Part shown: positions 6,419 to 8,872 of the stretch, piece after piece | Layout of the letters: every line of letters starts with the position of its first letter | How positions within the stretch are numbered: the first letter of the stretch is position 1 | Source: Patescibacteria group bacterium | GTDB lineage: Bacteria; Patescibacteriota; Minisyncoccia; Phycocordibacterales; UBA9973 | Assembly (NCBI GenBank): GCA_030916575.1 | Contig: JAUPWJ010000044.1 | Location: 1-8,872, forward strand | Reading direction: 5' to 3' | DNA: 8,872 nt | The notes under the pieces: generated by a model | Told to the model about the DNA's origin: nothing | Databases searched by the model: none | The model's input: only the letters and a program-made list of their open reading frames with translations | Translations under genes and position numbers: made by a program

Positions 6419-7099
6419 TCATAAGAACTTTATACTCATGAATTTCGTGTGTTTTTTACTTAAACCATGAGACTCAAATTGAGTTTGTAGAGAAATTAAT
6501 GTATTAATAGCCATTCTTTTGTTTTTCTGCTTTTGAATAACAGAAAAAATAAAGATTTCATTAATATTCACTACATCCCCTACTTTTAATGTGTGCGAAA
6601 AATTTCTGTGGTTAAACTGACTTAAATTTACTTCTTCAACCAAATGTAATAAGAAATAATATGGTTTTCCTACTTTTGTCATTTTTGTAACTTGGTGTAT
6701 CGATAAAGCAAAAAATTTATCAATACCAATATACTCGACTGACAAATTCTCTACTGTGGAATTTCGGAATTTACCTTGAAATAAAGGTTTCCAAAAAACA
6801 TAATTAAAACCATTATCTAATAGGAATTTTTTAAATTTTTTCCAATGTCTGCTATTTTGGTACATCTTTCCATCATTAAACAGGAAGTCCAGTCCGGGTT
6901 TATAGCAAATTAAATATTTATTTTTGCTTAAAAATTCTGGATTAATATCCATAAACTCGAAAACAGTAGGGACATTTTTAATTTCAAATAATGTATTATT
7001 ACCAATAAAAAGATTATTGAACTCTGAACCAAAACCAAGTTCAGTCATTTTTAAGTAACCAATACTTAATTGTTCGGATGTTAAATTCTCAAGTTTCAT
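6419..7099 (-). CDS. Hypothetical basic protein, 226 aa
   Basis: No family is recognised. Taking ATG 7099 (MKLENLTSEQ), the product is a lysine- and aromatic-rich soluble protein without signal peptide or membrane helix. It has a basic patch (HWKKFKKFL, about 85-93), an aromatic stretch (FNYVFWKPLF, about 98-107) and a strand-rich C-terminal half (HTLKVGDVVNINEIFIFSVI) ending in a basic tail (SKKHTKF). In-frame GTG codons exist at 7129 and 7171. The latter coincides with the predicted transcription start, and the former has AAGGGG abutting it with no spacing, so ATG 7099 is preferred but not certain. The gene has its own strong promoter and terminators on both sides, so it is a single-gene unit. 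An 11-base direct repeat (AGCATAGAAAA) lies at each end. The aromatic/basic make-up and isolation would fit an accessory gene; no catalytic motif is seen. Confidence 0.75.
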   Translation of the reverse strand: MKLENLTSEQLSIGYLKMTELGFGSEFNNLFIGNNTLFEIKNVPTVFEFMDINPEFLSKNKYLICYKPGLDFLFNDGKMYQNSRHWKKFKKFLLDNGFNYVFWKPLFQGKFRNSTVENLSVEYIGIDKFFALSIHQVTKMTKVGKPYYFLLHLVEEVNLSQFNHRNFSHTLKVGDVVNINEIFIFSVIQKQKNKRMAINTLISLQTQFESHGLSKKHTKFMSIKFL

Positions 7100-7117
7100 G
7101 GTGTGTGTGTTTTGTTT

Positions 7118-7130
7118 GGTGATCTTCACC
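7118..7130 (-). other. Small inverted repeat in leader of the 6419-7099 gene
   Basis: GGTGA and TCACC arms (5 bp) surround a 3-base centre, midway in the ~70-nt leader between the predicted start (about 7169) and ATG 7099. A short GT/AC dinucleotide run (about 7101-7110) lies between this repeat and the ATG. It could be a small hairpin or an operator half-site pair. It covers the alternative GTG start at 7129. Evidence is weak. Confidence 0.25.
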
Positions 7131-7175
7131 CCCTTAAAGAGCCAAAGATAACCAAACAAATACAAATCCACCTAC

Positions 7176-7204
7176 TTTTTAGCATAGAAAACATAAATTG
7201 TCAA
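7176..7204 (-). promoter_or_regulatory. Strong sigma70-type promoter for the 6419-7099 gene
   Basis: On the minus strand a perfect -35 TTGACA (7199-7204) lies 17 bp from a -10-like TAAAAA (7176-7181), which is preceded by the extended -10 TG (TGCTAAAAA). Predicted start is near 7169. The first two T bases of the -35 are also the end of the T-tract of the preceding terminator. Confidence 0.7.
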
Positions 7205-7239
7205 AAAAAGAGTCCCTTGGAAAATTCCGCAAGGGACTC
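7203..7239 (-). terminator. Intrinsic terminator of the small acidic gene
   Basis: On the minus strand the arms 7230-7239 and 7210-7219 form a perfect 10-bp GC-containing stem (GAGTCCCTTG / CAAGGGACTC). The 10-base loop can partly pair internally. Seven T residues (7203-7209) follow directly. It begins 28 bases after the stop at 7268 and would end transcripts from that gene and from the methyltransferase operon upstream. Confidence 0.9.
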
Positions 7240-7267
7240 AGAATTAGGCGTGAACTTGCCGTAATAT

Positions 7268-7570
7268 TTAGTTAAAACGAGTCATTTCTGCATCAAGATC
7301 TATCTTCTTAACCTTTTCAACAGTGGGGTAGGGTATCAGTAAATCTTTCTCATTCAGAGGGTCATTTGGATTAGGAACATCCTCAAGACCTGCGACCATA
7401 ACTGGTGTACCTTCATCAATGTCATTACTTCGTAATATATTTTCCAAATTGGGAGCTACTTTCTTCCAATTATTGTAGATTTTTTCCAGTTCCTCTTCCG
7501 AGAAACCAGCATCTTGTAATAGGTCATGAAAAAGTTCCACGACTGAATAGAGGAAAGCTATGTCTTTCAT
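7268..7570 (-). CDS. Small acidic hypothetical protein, 100 aa
   Basis: No family is recognised. The 100-residue product has an N-terminal helical half (MKDIAFLYSVVELFHDLLQD, then FSEEELEKIYNNWKKVAPNL). A proline/aspartate-rich, probably extended segment follows (VPNPNDPLNEKD at about 65-76), then a charged tail (VEKVKKIDLDAEMTRF). It is strongly acidic and has no cysteine, signal peptide or membrane helix, so it is probably cytosolic. The start ATG 7570 is the only one near the 5' end and has no Shine-Dalgarno. A promoter fits just upstream and a strong terminator just downstream, which supports a real gene despite its size. Codon use looks like that of its neighbours. Confidence 0.7.
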   Translation of the reverse strand: MKDIAFLYSVVELFHDLLQDAGFSEEELEKIYNNWKKVAPNLENILRSNDIDEGTPVMVAGLEDVPNPNDPLNEKDLLIPYPTVEKVKKIDLDAEMTRFN

Positions 7571-7580
7571 AGTAAATGAA

Positions 7581-7614
7581 ATTATGTAAAATAATTAAAA
7601 GTCCTCTACATAAT
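7581..7614 (-). repeat. 8-bp inverted repeat around the start of the small acidic gene's transcript
   Basis: ATTATGTA (7581-7588) and TACATAAT (7607-7614) are perfect reverse complements 18 bases apart. The outer arm overlaps the predicted -10 (7610-7615) and the inner arm is in the leader. The site could be an operator for a dimeric repressor or a weak AT-rich leader hairpin. Such repeats also occur by chance in AT-rich DNA. Confidence 0.35.
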
Positions 7615-7637
7615 ACAATATTTAAATAGAAAATCAA
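7610..7637 (-). promoter_or_regulatory. Probable promoter for the small acidic gene
   Basis: On the minus strand TTGATT (7632-7637) is 16 bp from TATTAT (7610-7615). The expected start is near 7603, with a leader of about 33 nt. The -35 overlaps the TGA stop of the methyltransferase gene, the same close packing seen after leuS. No terminator lies between the methyltransferase and this gene, so read-through from upstream is also likely. Confidence 0.5.
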
Positions 7638-8527
7638 TTAGTTGTTTCCCAAACTGCCGTATTCGCTAGTGTTATGGCTCTTCCATTAGAATGCTCTAAA
7701 ATACACATTTCACCTTGTGATACTTCTCCACCTAAGTCTTTCATTGTTTCTGATAGTGCATGTCCTAGTGATAAAGAAGAAGAATCAATAGCATATGAAG
7801 TAAGGATTACAAAAAGAGGATTTGGAGATAAAACTTTTTTCACACTGGCAAGCAATTTCGGTAAATCATTTTCTATCTTCCAAGTCTCGCCTTTTGGACC
7901 TCGGCCAAATTTAGGTGGATCCATTATTACAGCATCGTATTTCACACCGCGCTTAGATTCCCTCTCTAAAAATTTCAAAACATCATCTGCAATTATGCGC
8001 ATAGGTTTATTCTCTAGTCCAGAGAGCTTTTGATTCTCTTGCGCCAAAGCCAAAGATTGCTTTGAGGCATCCATATGTGTGACTTCAGCTCCAGCTTTAA
8101 GTGCAAATAAACTCGCAACTCCTGTGTAGCCAAAAAGATTTAAAAATCTTATAGGACGATTGGCTTTAGAAATTTTTTCATAAATAAAATCCCAATGCAC
8201 TTGTTGTTCTGGGAAAAATGATAAATGTCTGAAAGGTGTCGGCTTCGCAGTCCACCGGATATCTTGATAGCTCATCACCCAGCTATCTTTAATTTCCTTA
8301 TTCGCAAATCTCCATCCAGCTTTCTCGCCAGATTTAGAATTTAAAAACTTTCCATCCGCATTTTCCCATTCTTTTTTACTTAAAGTCTTTTTCCAAAATG
8401 CATCCTCATACGGCCGCACAAAAGTATACTCGCCAAAACGTTCCAACTTCTCACCCTCTCCTGTATCTAGAAGTTCGTAACCCTTCCAGCCAACACTTTC
8501 AAAAATTTTAATTTGATTATTTATCAT
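7634..8527 (-). CDS. Class I SAM-dependent methyltransferase, COG1092/RlmI-like
   Basis: The 297-residue product has a Rossmann methyltransferase core: motif I FLNLFGYTGVASLFALKAGA (128-147), an acidic residue binding the SAM ribose (D153 in HMDAS), IIADDVLKFL (178-187), and motif IV DAVIMDPPKFGRGPKG (198-213). The N-terminal ~110 residues are family-specific. The overall pattern is that of the COG1092 family, which includes the 23S rRNA enzymes RlmI (m5C1962) and RlmK (m7G2069). The DPPKFGRGP...W variant resembles a bacterial subgroup usually annotated only as SAM-dependent methyltransferase. Where RlmI carries its catalytic cysteine (FSCS), this protein reads LTSYA (242-246); the only cysteine is C275. 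An m5C mechanism is therefore doubtful, and the target is not assigned. The start ATG 8527 overlaps the acetyltransferase stop in ATGA, implying translational coupling. Confidence 0.88.
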   Translation of the reverse strand: MINNQIKIFESVGWKGYELLDTGEGEKLERFGEYTFVRPYEDAFWKKTLSKKEWENADGKFLNSKSGEKAGWRFANKEIKDSWVMSYQDIRWTAKPTPFRHLSFFPEQQVHWDFIYEKISKANRPIRFLNLFGYTGVASLFALKAGAEVTHMDASKQSLALAQENQKLSGLENKPMRIIADDVLKFLERESKRGVKYDAVIMDPPKFGRGPKGETWKIENDLPKLLASVKKVLSPNPLFVILTSYAIDSSSLSLGHALSETMKDLGGEVSQGEMCILEHSNGRAITLANTAVWETTN

Positions 8528-8872
8528 AAAATAATAGAAAGAATAGGTTTACCATTTTTTGTTTCGCCTGTATCAGTAAAACCAAAAGATTCATACAAAT
8601 GACGAGCAACAGGATTGTTTGTTGACAAGCGGACAACTTTAAAATACTTCTTGGCATATTCTAATGCTGTACTTACTAGCACTTTAGACAACCCTAGACC
8701 TCTATATTTCTGTGCTACATAAACGTGGCGCAAACGACCAATAGTACCATCATTATTTTCTATATAAGGATCAATATTCACTCCCGCAAAAGCAATACAT
8801 TCTTCATTTATAAATAGTCCCCAAGCTTTCTCGCCCCTTTTTTCAAATCTATTTTTTCCATTTTTCCATTCA
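8524..8872 (-). CDS. GNAT-family N-acetyltransferase (5' end outside window)
   Basis: The frame is open to the right edge, giving 115 visible residues and a TGA stop. A shorter reading from the GTG at 8781 is rejected because coding-like sequence (KRGEKAWGLFINEECIAFAG) continues upstream and supplies the strand before motif A. Motif A reads LRHVYVAQKYRGLGLSKVLV, with the Q/R-x-x-G-x-G/A acetyl-CoA pyrophosphate loop as QKYRGLG. Motif B follows as VRLSTNNPVARHLYESFGF, where the N...A..LYE..GF pattern is typical of GNAT enzymes. The protein should transfer an acetyl group from acetyl-CoA to a small molecule or protein amine; the substrate cannot be told. The stop overlaps the methyltransferase start by 4 bases, so the two are probably cotranscribed from a promoter beyond the window. 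Confidence 0.88.
   Translation of the reverse strand, partial: EWKNGKNRFEKRGEKAWGLFINEECIAFAGVNIDPYIENNDGTIGRLRHVYVAQKYRGLGLSKVLVSTALEYAKKYFKVVRLSTNNPVARHLYESFGFTDTGETKNGKPILSIIL

Noticed and set aside
7100..7171. Start of the basic orphan at GTG 7171
   Set aside because: The predicted transcription start is near 7169, so this GTG would be at or outside the end of the message. ATG 7099 is the next good start.
6419..7570. Toxin-antitoxin pair made of the basic and acidic orphans
   Set aside because: Charge contrast and adjacency alone are suggestive, but a strong terminator and a separate promoter lie between them, and no toxin or antitoxin family motif is seen.
7674..8033. Plus-strand open frame of 119 residues
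   Set aside because: It is antisense to the methyltransferase core (motif IV and neighbours), which is clearly the coding strand.

Overview
The window is an AT-rich, densely packed bacterial segment that most likely comes from a Patescibacteria/CPR genome, probably of the Parcubacteria group. This is an inference. The reasons are the mix of an O-antigen-ligase-like membrane protein fused to TPRs, a DUF5671-like multi-pass protein with a pilin-like tail, very short intergenic gaps, and the near absence of Shine-Dalgarno sequences. No rRNA, tRNA, CRISPR array, transposase or phage gene is visible. No gene-free stretch exceeds about 100 bases.

Layout. From 1 to 1896 (minus) lies most of a polytopic O-antigen ligase/polymerase-type protein whose TPR tail runs off the left edge. 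Its promoter sits directly after the next gene's stop codon. From 1988 to 5902 (minus) is a two-gene operon: a DUF5671-like membrane protein, then leucyl-tRNA synthetase (LeuRS) 9 bp downstream. At 5903-5925 is a tiny divergent promoter region built on a perfect inverted repeat. It drives that operon leftward and a small two-helix membrane/coiled-coil protein (5926-6375, plus) rightward. A 17-bp-stem bidirectional terminator separates this gene from a convergent orphan gene (6419-7099, minus). Next comes a small acidic orphan (7268-7570, minus), whose terminator T-tract merges into the orphan promoter's -35 box. From 7634 to 8872 (minus) are a COG1092-like SAM methyltransferase and, upstream of it, a GNAT acetyltransferase truncated by the right edge. 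These two overlap by the 4 bases ATGA.

The most notable feature is the LeuRS. A complete Nudix hydrolase domain with an intact Nudix box is inserted in frame in the CP1 editing domain, just after the conserved HDERD segment. All the usual LeuRS signatures (HIGH, KMSKS, editing-site residues, zinc knuckles, C-terminal domain) are retained. The sequence therefore predicts a synthetase with a second, phosphoanhydride-cleaving active site attached to its proofreading domain. I know of no experimental account of such an enzyme, but I cannot search.

Functionally the window mixes translation (LeuRS, probably the rRNA-type methyltransferase), envelope biology (ligase/TPR protein, DUF5671-like protein, coiled-coil protein) and two unrecognised orphans.
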